From Zavarzinella formosa DSM 19928 (GTDB lineage: Bacteria > Planctomycetota > Planctomycetia > Gemmatales > Gemmataceae), in contig NZ_JH636449.1 in assembly GCF_000255705.1 (NCBI RefSeq), forward strand, positions 97,798 to 161,797: 64,000 bases of DNA, read 5' to 3'. The notes under the pieces were generated by a model. The model had not been told where the DNA came from. It made no database searches and was given only the letters and a program-made list of their open reading frames with translations. Positions within the stretch are counted from its first letter, which is position 1. Each line of letters starts with the position of its first letter. A program made the position numbers and the translations under genes. Positions 44,283 through 51,856 of this stretch are shown here, piece by piece.

Positions 44283-45722
44283 TCAGCCTTTCGCACGCCC
44301 GGCCGTCACCGGGGCGTTCTTGAGGATCAGATCCGCCAGTTGACCGCGACAGGAGCCGCAGCCGGTGCCAGCCTTCGTCTTGTTCGACAGTCGGGCCAGG
44401 GTGTCGCAACCGCCCCGGATTTCGGCGACCAAGGTTGATGTGGACACATGATGGCAGTTACACACTTCGGGGTCGTTGCCCGCCGATGAGCCGGGGATCG
44501 CCTCCCCGGAGGCCAGCAAGTCAAGCCGGTTCTCCGGCAACGGGCTTCGGTTGTCGAACACCCGCACGAGACCGGCGGCCGCCGACGAATCGCCGACCAG
44601 CACCGCCCCGGCGAGCCGGTCGCCCCGGATGATGAGCTTCCGGTACACGCTCCGTTTTTCTTCGACGACTTGAACAACCTCGTCGTCGGGCGAGCCAGCT
44701 TCGACGGCCCCCATGCTGGCGACCTCGACCCCGGCCACTTTCAACTTCGTGTAGACCTTGGAGCCGCGATAGCGGGCGGCGGGATTGGCCCCGGTCAGGG
44801 TGTCGGCCAGCACGGCACATTGCTCGTAAATCGGCTGCACGGTTCCATAAACCGTCCCGGCATGTTCGGCGCACTCGCCGACGGCATACAGGCCCGGCAA
44901 TTGCGTCTCCAGCCGGTCATCCGCCAGAATGCCGGCGTTGGTCGGCACATCCGAATCTTTGGCCAGATCGACGCGGGGCTTGATGCCGCTGGCGAACACG
45001 ACCATGTCCGCCGGGAGGCGTTCCCCGGCGCCAAATTGCAACCCCTCCACCCGGTCCGATCCGAGAACGGCCTTGGTGTTCACCGACGTGCGGACCGTGA
45101 TGCCCAGTCGTTCAATCGCCCGCCGGAGGAACTGGCCGCCCGTTTGGTCAACCTGCCGGTTCATCAGCGTCTCGAAGAGATGGGCGACCGTCACCTCCAA
45201 GCCGAGGTCGACAAGCCCCTTCGCAGCCTCCAGCCCGAGCAGGCCGCCGCCAACCACGACCGCCCGTTGGCCCGGTCTGGCCCAAACCCGCATCCGCTCC
45301 ACGTCGGCCGCCGTGCGATAGGCAAACACGCCCCCCTTGGGCCGACCATCCTCCCGAAAGTAGCCCTCCACCGTCGGCACCCGTGACACGCTTCCCGTGG
45401 CGAACACGGCGGCATGGAAGAAATGCTCCGACCCGTCGTCCGTCCATAACCGGCGGGCGGCATGAGACAACCGGCTGACAACGCGGCCCGGATAAAACCG
45501 GACGCCCTGTTCGGCGTACCAAGCCGCCGGTTTCAGGGTGATGTCGTCAATCGCTCCCCCTTCGAGAATGCGATTCAGAAGGATGCGGTTGTAAGCCCCG
45601 TGCGGTTCCTCGCCGAAGACCGTCACCTCGAACATTTGCAGGCCCCCCCGGCGCGACAGTTCGTCGAGCAGCCGGGATGTGGCCATGCCATTGCCGATGA
45701 TCGCGAGTTTTCGCCGGGTCAC
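44283..45722 (-). CDS. NirB-like FAD-dependent oxidoreductase with BFD [2Fe-2S] domain
   Basis: A 479-residue flavoprotein starting with GTG at 45722, whose first four bases (GTGA) overlap the nitrate reductase stop. It has two dinucleotide folds (VTRRKLAIIGNGMATSRLL at the start; VVVGGGLLGLEAAKGL near 150) and ends with a BFD-like [2Fe-2S] domain (CNCHHVSTSTLVAEI and GTGCGSC). This is the N-terminal half of NirB without the sulfite-reductase half. Together with the separate NirA, it may feed electrons from NAD(P)H to the nitrate reductase NasA, as NasB does. Its order right after nasA supports that. Confidence 0.9.
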   Translation of the reverse strand: MTRRKLAIIGNGMATSRLLDELSRRGGLQMFEVTVFGEEPHGAYNRILLNRILEGGAIDDITLKPAAWYAEQGVRFYPGRVVSRLSHAARRLWTDDGSEHFFHAAVFATGSVSRVPTVEGYFREDGRPKGGVFAYRTAADVERMRVWARPGQRAVVVGGGLLGLEAAKGLVDLGLEVTVAHLFETLMNRQVDQTGGQFLRRAIERLGITVRTSVNTKAVLGSDRVEGLQFGAGERLPADMVVFASGIKPRVDLAKDSDVPTNAGILADDRLETQLPGLYAVGECAEHAGTVYGTVQPIYEQCAVLADTLTGANPAARYRGSKVYTKLKVAGVEVASMGAVEAGSPDDEVVQVVEEKRSVYRKLIIRGDRLAGAVLVGDSSAAAGLVRVFDNRSPLPENRLDLLASGEAIPGSSAGNDPEVCNCHHVSTSTLVAEIRGGCDTLARLSNKTKAGTGCGSCRGQLADLILKNAPVTAGRAKG

Positions 45723-47872
45723 GCGGAAACCTCCCCGGCGGGGCGAACCTCGCTGATTCGCACCGCCGCCACCTTGTATTCGGGCATTCGACTGGTCGGA
45801 TCGAGGGACGGGTTGGTGAGCAGATTGGCCGCTCCCGAACCGCCCCAATGGAACGGCACGAACACGGTGTCCGGCCGGATGTCGGTGGTCACCTCGGCGG
45901 CGAACTCGGCCCTCCCCCGGCGGCTTTCAAGGACCAACACGCTTCCCGCCGTCGCCCCGAACCGGGAGGCCAGCCGGGGGTGAATCTGGGCCAGCGGCCG
46001 GGGCTTGGCGGCCGTCAGTTCGCCAACCAACCGGGTTTGGGCGCCGGAGTTGTAATGCTCCTTGTAACGGCCGGTGGTGTAGTACAGCGGGTATTCGCCA
46101 TCCGGTTCCTCGCCGGCCGGCCGGTGTTCGACCGCGTGGAATTTCGCCCGGCCGTCGGGGTGGGCGAACCGCTCGGCAAACAATCGCGGCGTGCCGGGAT
46201 GATCCTCGGCCGGGCACGGCCAAAACACGCCATCTTCGGTGTCAATTCGCTCATAGGTGATGCCGGCATAGTCGGCGGTTCCCCCGGCGGTCGCCCGGCG
46301 AAACTCCTCGAACACGTCGCGAGGCGAATCAAAAGCGAACTTGTCCCCGCAGCCAAGCCGTTCGGCCAATCCGCGAAGAATGTCGATGTCCCCGCGAACC
46401 CCTTCCGGCGCGGGCGCGGCGATCCGGCGCCGGATGACCCGGCCCTCCAGGTTCGTCAGGGTGCCTTCTTCCTCGGCCCACTGATAAACCGGAAGCACGA
46501 CATGGGCGTGTTCGCTCGTCTCGTTGGGGAAGGCATCGCAAACCACGAGCATTTCAAGAGATTTGAGCCGATCAATGATCCGGCCGGAATGCGGCGACGC
46601 GACGGCGACGTTCGACCCCATCACCAACAAACCGCGAATGCCGCCGACCGGCCCGAGTGAATCGAGCAGTTCATAAGCGCTCTTGCCTTTGCGGGGCAGC
46701 GTCTTCGGGTCCACCCCCCAAACCTTGGCGATGATCTCCCGGTGGGCGTCCACTTCGATCAGCCGATAACCGGGAAGCTGGTCCGCCTTTTGGCCGTGTT
46801 CGCGGCCCCCCTGGCCGTTTCCCTGCCCGGTCAATGTCCCGAATCCGCTGGCGGGCCGGCCGATTTTGCCGAGGGCCAGCATGAGGTTGACGAAGCCCAA
46901 AACGGAATCGACCCCCTTGCTCTGTTGTTCCGGACCGCGACCGGTGAGGATCATCGCCGATGTCGCCCCGGCCAGCCACCGGACCGTTTGCCGGAGGGCC
47001 GACTCGCGGACCCCGGTGAGGCGTTCCACATAAGCGGGCTCATAAGCCAGCACGGCCCGGCGCATGGCCTCGAACCCGTTGGTGCGGGCCTCGATGTAAG
47101 CCGGGTCGATCAGCTTTTCCTCGATGGCGATGAACATCAGCCCGTTCGCCAGCGCCAGATCGGTTCCGGGGGTGACCGGCAAATGCAAGTCGGCCCTCCG
47201 GGCGGTTGATGTGCGGCGGGGATCGGCGACAATCAACCGGCCGCCGGCCGCTTTTTGCCGGTCGAACCATTGCATGATCGGGGGAAGCGTGTCGGCGGAG
47301 TTGGCCCCGACGAGCAGAATCACCTCGGCCTTTTCGATGTCGGAAACCGGGAAGGGAAGGCCGCGATCAATGCCAAACGCCTTGTTCCCGGCGGCGGCCG
47401 CGCTGGACATGCAAAACCGGCCGTTGTAATCGATGTTCGGCGTGCCGACGGCCACTCGGGCGAATTTTCCCAGCAAGTAGGCTTTCTCGTTGGTCAGCAC
47501 CCCGGAGCCAAAGAGGCCCATGGCCTCCACCCCGTGGCGCTGGCGAAGCGTCTGAATCCCGGCGGCGACAAAGTCCAACGCCTCATCCCAACCAACGGGG
47601 GCGAGACGGCCCGATTTCGTTCGGAGCAACGGTTTGGTGAGACGTTCGGGGTGGGTGAGCAAATTGGCGGAGGTCCAGCCTTTGATGCACAACTGCCCGT
47701 TGTTCACGGGGAAGTCCGCGTCACCGGTCGCCACCCAACCCACGGTCGTCGAACTCTCGGACACCTCAATGCCACATTGAAACGCGCAATAGGGGCAATG
47801 AGTCTTGGTCGGACTGGCGACAGACTCCATTCCAAGTGTTGTCAAAGAGAGTGGAAATCCCGATTGTTGCAC
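45719..47872 (-). CDS. nasA: Assimilatory nitrate reductase, molybdopterin oxidoreductase (NasA/NarB type)
   Basis: A 717-residue catalytic subunit that reduces nitrate to nitrite with a Mo-bis-MGD cofactor. The N-terminal [4Fe-4S] ligands are Cys26, Cys29, Cys33 and Cys62 (CPYCAFQCG and GQLCIKG). Cofactor motifs include TNEKAYLLGKFARVA, FCMSSAAAAGNKAFG, GANSADTLPP and TGQGNGQGGREHG. No Tat signal is seen, consistent with the cytoplasmic assimilatory form. GTG at 47872 has GGAGAG 9 bases upstream; an internal ATG at 47830 is weaker. It opens a five-gene minus-strand operon and has a sigma-54 promoter. Confidence 0.95.
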   Translation of the reverse strand: MQQSGFPLSLTTLGMESVASPTKTHCPYCAFQCGIEVSESSTTVGWVATGDADFPVNNGQLCIKGWTSANLLTHPERLTKPLLRTKSGRLAPVGWDEALDFVAAGIQTLRQRHGVEAMGLFGSGVLTNEKAYLLGKFARVAVGTPNIDYNGRFCMSSAAAAGNKAFGIDRGLPFPVSDIEKAEVILLVGANSADTLPPIMQWFDRQKAAGGRLIVADPRRTSTARRADLHLPVTPGTDLALANGLMFIAIEEKLIDPAYIEARTNGFEAMRRAVLAYEPAYVERLTGVRESALRQTVRWLAGATSAMILTGRGPEQQSKGVDSVLGFVNLMLALGKIGRPASGFGTLTGQGNGQGGREHGQKADQLPGYRLIEVDAHREIIAKVWGVDPKTLPRKGKSAYELLDSLGPVGGIRGLLVMGSNVAVASPHSGRIIDRLKSLEMLVVCDAFPNETSEHAHVVLPVYQWAEEEGTLTNLEGRVIRRRIAAPAPEGVRGDIDILRGLAERLGCGDKFAFDSPRDVFEEFRRATAGGTADYAGITYERIDTEDGVFWPCPAEDHPGTPRLFAERFAHPDGRAKFHAVEHRPAGEEPDGEYPLYYTTGRYKEHYNSGAQTRLVGELTAAKPRPLAQIHPRLASRFGATAGSVLVLESRRGRAEFAAEVTTDIRPDTVFVPFHWGGSGAANLLTNPSLDPTSRMPEYKVAAVRISEVRPAGEVSA

Positions 47873-47905
47873 AGGTAATTTCTCTCCAGGCGTGCCGGAT
47901 TTTTA

Positions 47906-47921
47906 AGCACGAGACGTGCCA
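47906..47921 (-). promoter_or_regulatory. Sigma-54 promoter of the nitrate assimilation operon
   Basis: The minus strand reads TGGCACGTCTCGTGCT: a full -24 box (TGGCACG), GG (47920-47919) and GC (47908-47907) ten bases apart, and a -12 box GTGCT. The start is expected near 47895, giving a short leader of about 23 bases that contains the GGAGAG SD before the GTG at 47872. Confidence 0.75.
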
Positions 47922-48018
47922 GAACGGGATATGGAAGCATTCAGAGTGGAATCAACGTGAATAACGAAAGAAATGACAGAAGAAAATCATTTGACGGCAG
48001 TTGAAGAAACTTGCCCTG

Positions 48019-48037
48019 ATGCCTGACACTCAGGCAT
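48019..48037. promoter_or_regulatory. Palindromic site, candidate enhancer (UAS) for the nasA sigma-54 promoter
   Basis: ATGCCTGA-CAC-TCAGGCAT: perfect 8-base arms with a 3-base spacer. The centre is about 133 bases upstream of the predicted nasA start of transcription, the usual distance for an activator binding site in front of a sigma-54 promoter. Confidence 0.55.
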
Positions 48038-48572
48038 TCGATGCAATCAAACCAGACAAAACTTGCTTGTCCGACCCTTCGAGTTCACTTCCCTTCATTC
48101 CCAATGATTGTCCTGCCTCTCCGGACCAAGACGGGGGGAGAGCCTGCTCAATCGGCTGCGGGCCGGCAAATTCCCGTATTGATTATCCGGATGGACGGTC
48201 AGCATCACCGCCACGGACATTTCGCGGGAGATGGTGCGGCGGCGCAAGGAGGGGCGATATTCGCAGATTGGATGATTCGTATCAGCGGATGGAATCACTG
48301 AAGTCCGATTTCACCGGATGGCGGGGAAGTGAGGCGGGGCACTCCGAACAACCCCTTTCCTCAAGAAGGAAGAGGGAATCAAACTGGCCGCAGAAGACCG
48401 GAAGCCATTCGAGAGACGCCAGGCCCCAACGACGAAGCCATCACCCTGGCCTTTGAATGCGATGCCGACCTGCTCACGTTGTGGTTGGTCTTGCCCAGAG
48501 GCGAGTGGCACCAATGCAAATGCCATCCAAGTCCAATGACCTTCCCACGGGAAGCGGAAAACATCATTGGCA
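48038..48572. other. 535-base gap between nitrate and trehalose gene sets with decayed coding sequence
   Basis: No intact gene. A CheR-like remnant is annotated at 48189-48275. Further right, a plus-strand open segment (about 48390-48590) reads EAITLAFECDADLLTLWLVL, which looks protein-like but has no start or recognisable domain; the minus strand is also open. I read this as pseudogene debris. Confidence 0.5.
48189..48275 (+). pseudogene. Fragment of a CheR-type methyltransferase
   Basis: About 28 codons translate to GWTVSITATDISREM and VRRRKEGRYSQIG then a stop. Chemotaxis methyltransferases have a segment of the form W-x-V-x-I-x-ATDIS-x-x-M...GRYSQ. A stop also precedes the segment in frame, so this is a relic of a larger gene. 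Confidence 0.6.
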
Positions 48573-49823
48573 TCAAGGGCGGGATTGTTGAGTCGCCGAC
48601 ACATTTCGTTCGGCGATCATGCGGCGAAGCTCACGGTCGAGAGTATCCGGGGCAAAGGGCTTGGTGAACAGCGGGGTGTCGCTCAGTCGGCGAATCGCGG
48701 CGGCGGCATAGGGCGTCACATCAGCGGACATGCCGCAACGAATCAGACCGGGATGGAGGAAGCCAAGTTCCGCAAGCGTCTTCGCTCCCCGGAAACCGGG
48801 AAGCTGCAAATCCACCAACGCCACCTGGATTTCTTCCTCGTGCTTGCGGACGGACGACACGGCCTCGTCCGGGTCTCCCGTGTCGCGAACCCGCCACCCC
48901 TTCTCCCCCAACTGGGCCGAAAGCCTTCTTCGGGAATTGGGGTCCGCATCCACGATCAGGATTCCCGGCTCGCCCGGCCGGGGCATGACAACAGGAATCG
49001 AACTCTGGTTTTGCAACGGGACCCGCCGGGATTCGTCCAACAATTCGGCGATCAAGTCTTCCAAATCAACGGCCAATTCGTGTGGACCGTGAACACGCAC
49101 GCAAGCCTCGGTCGGGGCATCCTCGCCGATTCCCACGGACAGACCGCCACGATCATTCACCACTTCCATCGCCTCGGCGTCGTTGGCCGCATCGCCAATG
49201 AAGACCGGGTAGGTGCCGGGGGGTAGCCGGTCGAGGATCATTTCCACGGCCGTCCCCTTGTCCCACCCTCCTGCCGGGGTGATTTCGATGGCTTCGGACA
49301 CCACCCGTTGGCGAACCCACGGCAATTCGGCCGTCAGCCGGGCAATCTCCAGCCGGAAGGTGACCGCCATCAGGGGAAGCAGACCCCGATAGTGCAATGA
49401 CATGCCGACGGGCTTCCGTTCGGCCCAAGTGCCGGGATAACGCGCGAGAATGGTGACCAGATGATCGTGCAGCAAATCCAGCACATGGGAAAACTCGTCC
49501 GCGCGGGGATCTTGCGCCCGAATTCCATCCAGATCAAGCTCGGCCCCGCCGGACCCGGCATACCAGATCTCATTGAGCCCGATCAGGTTGCGCAGTTCCT
49601 CCAAGGCCCGGCCGCTGACCATTGCCAGCCGAAGGCCGGGAATCGCCGCGAGACGGGCCAGCCGTTCGCGGTCCTCCGGGAGAAGGCGGGCAAGGCTCGG
49701 GTGCCGGACGATGGGCGTCAGCGTGCCATCGTAATCAAACAACAACACCACCGGACGGCCGGAGCGGCGGACGGCGGCGACTGTTCCGGCCCAGCCCCGG
49801 CCGAGAAGACACACATCCGCCAT
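48573..49823 (-). CDS. otsB: Trehalose-6-phosphate phosphatase fused to a response-regulator receiver domain
   Basis: A 416-residue protein. Residues 1-265 are OtsB, a HAD phosphatase that converts trehalose-6-phosphate to trehalose: nucleophile and acid Asp30/Asp32 in LLFDYDGTLTPIV, and the metal-binding GDAANDAEAM (210-219). Residues 285-400 form a CheY-like receiver: Asp292 and Asp294 (IVDADP), phospho-acceptor Asp338 (VALVDLQLPG), and Lys388 (LFTKPF) are all present, so it could be phosphorylated. The ATG at 49823 overlaps the otsA stop by one base (TGATG). Receiver domains are unusual on OtsB. Phosphorylation could control the phosphatase; the adjacent histidine kinase is the obvious candidate partner. 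Confidence 0.93.
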   Translation of the reverse strand: MADVCLLGRGWAGTVAAVRRSGRPVVLLFDYDGTLTPIVRHPSLARLLPEDRERLARLAAIPGLRLAMVSGRALEELRNLIGLNEIWYAGSGGAELDLDGIRAQDPRADEFSHVLDLLHDHLVTILARYPGTWAERKPVGMSLHYRGLLPLMAVTFRLEIARLTAELPWVRQRVVSEAIEITPAGGWDKGTAVEMILDRLPPGTYPVFIGDAANDAEAMEVVNDRGGLSVGIGEDAPTEACVRVHGPHELAVDLEDLIAELLDESRRVPLQNQSSIPVVMPRPGEPGILIVDADPNSRRRLSAQLGEKGWRVRDTGDPDEAVSSVRKHEEEIQVALVDLQLPGFRGAKTLAELGFLHPGLIRCGMSADVTPYAAAAIRRLSDTPLFTKPFAPDTLDRELRRMIAERNVSATQQSRP

Positions 49824-51409
49824 CAGGAGGCTCCCATCAACTGGAGCAGGCTCATGGCGGTCGCGCTGGCGATCATTCCGCTCATCTCGTTGAAACTCGA
49901 CATTTCCTCCAGTTCCGGCTCGGATTCCGGATCTGGTTCGTCCACGAGTTTGGCCACGTCGGACAACAGCATCCCGGCCCAACGATAGATGTTGTTATCC
50001 TCCACTTGCTTCCGCATTTTTCTCATTCGCCGGCGTTGTTCCTCGGCGGGCATGGTCAGCGCGGAGAGCATGCCATCAGCCAGTTCGTTCACGTCAAACG
50101 GATTGACGAGGACGGCGTCCGTCAGTTCGCGGGACGCTCCGGTGAATTGAGAAAGCACCAGCACCCCGGCTTCGTCCGAACGCGAGGCCACGAACTCCTT
50201 GGCCACCAAGTTCATGCCGTCATGCAGACAACTCACAACGCATCCCGCCGCCATCCGGTATAGGAGAGTGACTTGTTCCGGGCCATGATGTTCGTTGAGG
50301 AAGACAATCGGCTTCCAGTCCGGCGTCCCGTGTTCTTGGTTGATGGTGTCCGTCAACTCGGCGATGCGCGTGTTCAGATCGCGGTACTCGGACAGGTCGG
50401 TGCGGCTCGGCGCCCCGACTTGGACAAAGTGAAACCGCCCCTTCCATTCCGGATGCCGGACCAGCAGGCGGTTGACCGCCGCCAGCCGTTCCGGAATGCC
50501 TTTCGTGTAGTCCACCCGGTCCACGCCGACCAGCACCGGTCGGTCTCCGAGGCCGTGCCGCTCCCGGAGGGCAGTCGCCCGCTGTTCCCAGTCGTCGCCG
50601 AGATAAGTCGTCGACAACTCCGGATCCACGCTGATCGGATGGGGGCGAACCTGACAGTGTCGGCCGCCACTGGTGACGCCGAAATGCTCTCGGTCAAGCC
50701 GGCACTCCAACGTTCTATCAACTGTCTCCAAGAAATTGTTGCAATGATGCTGGGTATGGAAAGAGAGCAAATCATTGCCCAACATGCCGCGAAGGATTTC
50801 CGAGGCCCACGGGCACACCCGGAAAGTCTCCGGGTTGGGCCACGGGATGTGCCAAAATTGCGCCACCACCAAATCCGGCCGCGCCGCCTTCAACAAACTC
50901 GGCAGCAGGGCGAAGTGGTAATCCTGCACAAACACCACCGCCGGGCCGGATCCGGCTTCCTCCAAGACGACCGAGGCGAATTGCTCGTTCACTCGCTGGT
51001 AGGCTTCCCAATGCTCCGGGGAAAACGACGGCCGACAATACACCTGATGACACAAGGGCCACAGGCTGCCGTTGGAGAAGCCATAGTAATAGCCGGCCTC
51101 GTCCTCCGGAGTCAACCAAACCCGCCGCAGCAAATAACTTGGGTCGCCGGGCGGCACGCCGATCTGGCCGTATTGGTCGGCCGTTTGCCGGTCGGCGTTT
51201 CCGGAGCCGTGGGCCACCCAAACGCCGCCGCAGGCCTGCATCACCGGATCAAGGGCGGTGGTCAGCCCCCCCGCCGGGCGAATGCATTCCACCCCCCCGC
51301 CGGGCGTTTTGCGGTGAATGTACGGCTCTCGATTGGAGACCACAATCAGTTTGGCAGCGCCCAGTCGTGTCCGGGCGATCGACTCCAGCCGCTCTTTGGT
51401 CCAAGCCAT
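49823..51409 (-). CDS. otsA: Trehalose-6-phosphate synthase
   Basis: A 528-residue GT20-family enzyme that joins glucose from UDP- or other NDP-glucose to glucose-6-phosphate, the first step of the OtsA-OtsB osmoprotectant pathway. Characteristic motifs: [58 protein letters not shown] and [16 protein letters not shown]. No signal peptide. otsB follows with a one-base stop/start overlap, so they form a coupled pair. A sigma-54 promoter lies about 120 bases upstream of the ATG. Confidence 0.97.
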   Translation of the reverse strand: MAWTKERLESIARTRLGAAKLIVVSNREPYIHRKTPGGGVECIRPAGGLTTALDPVMQACGGVWVAHGSGNADRQTADQYGQIGVPPGDPSYLLRRVWLTPEDEAGYYYGFSNGSLWPLCHQVYCRPSFSPEHWEAYQRVNEQFASVVLEEAGSGPAVVFVQDYHFALLPSLLKAARPDLVVAQFWHIPWPNPETFRVCPWASEILRGMLGNDLLSFHTQHHCNNFLETVDRTLECRLDREHFGVTSGGRHCQVRPHPISVDPELSTTYLGDDWEQRATALRERHGLGDRPVLVGVDRVDYTKGIPERLAAVNRLLVRHPEWKGRFHFVQVGAPSRTDLSEYRDLNTRIAELTDTINQEHGTPDWKPIVFLNEHHGPEQVTLLYRMAAGCVVSCLHDGMNLVAKEFVASRSDEAGVLVLSQFTGASRELTDAVLVNPFDVNELADGMLSALTMPAEEQRRRMRKMRKQVEDNNIYRWAGMLLSDVAKLVDEPDPESEPELEEMSSFNEMSGMIASATAMSLLQLMGAS

Positions 51410-51527
51410 GTGTGAACTCTTTCCCGTGTGTCGGAAACATCGGATCGCCCCTGCGCGTCGATTCCGAAGGGCAATTCCATTCGCAAGATTTGCATATCCA
51501 TGCCAGAGGCATCACGTTTGTTGATTA

Positions 51528-51543
51528 AGCAACTGGAATGCCA
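51528..51543 (-). promoter_or_regulatory. Sigma-54 promoter of otsA-otsB
   Basis: The minus strand reads TGGCATTCCAGTTGCT: TGGCA -24 box, GG (51542-51541) and GC (51530-51529) exactly ten bases apart, and a canonical TTGCT -12 box. The start of transcription is near 51517, leaving about 108 bases of leader before the ATG at 51409. Confidence 0.72.
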
Positions 51544-51712
51544 TTTGCTTCCTCGATCAGCGGGCCGGGACATGATCCTCGCACGCCCCCGCCGGACCAA
51601 CCCGCCCCCCCTTTTCCCGGTGAACATGCAAGAACCGCTCATGCAATCACTTGCGAAAAACAACGCCTCCAGAAAATTCCGGCATCTTGTTGGCTCGAGA
51701 AATCAGGCAAAA

Positions 51713-51769
51713 AACGCCGCCATCCGGGGAAGGCGCATTTCAATCGAGGAAGTGTAAAATGGCGGCGTT
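51713..51769. repeat. Perfect 11-base inverted repeat in the otsA/kinase control region
   Basis: aacgccgccat (51713-51723) pairs exactly with atggcggcgtt (51759-51769), with a 35-base interval. It lies about 200-250 bases upstream of the predicted otsA start and 88 bases upstream of the kinase ATG. It could be an activator site or an RNA hairpin in the kinase leader. Confidence 0.65.
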
Positions 51770-51856
51770 GGGGAAACTCTTCTGTCGGCAATCGGCGGTT
51801 CAAGTGTCCAGATTTCGCACGGCTGTTCAGATAATGGACAGTGAAAGGTCGGGCCG

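Larger units (their letters stand above)
51410..51856. other. 447-base divergent control region between otsA and the histidine kinase gene
   Basis: No gene was recognised. It holds the otsA sigma-54 promoter near 51.53 kb and a perfect 11-base inverted repeat at 51.71-51.77 kb, nearer the kinase gene. No sigma-70 boxes were identified for the kinase operon, which must also start in this region. Confidence 0.6.
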
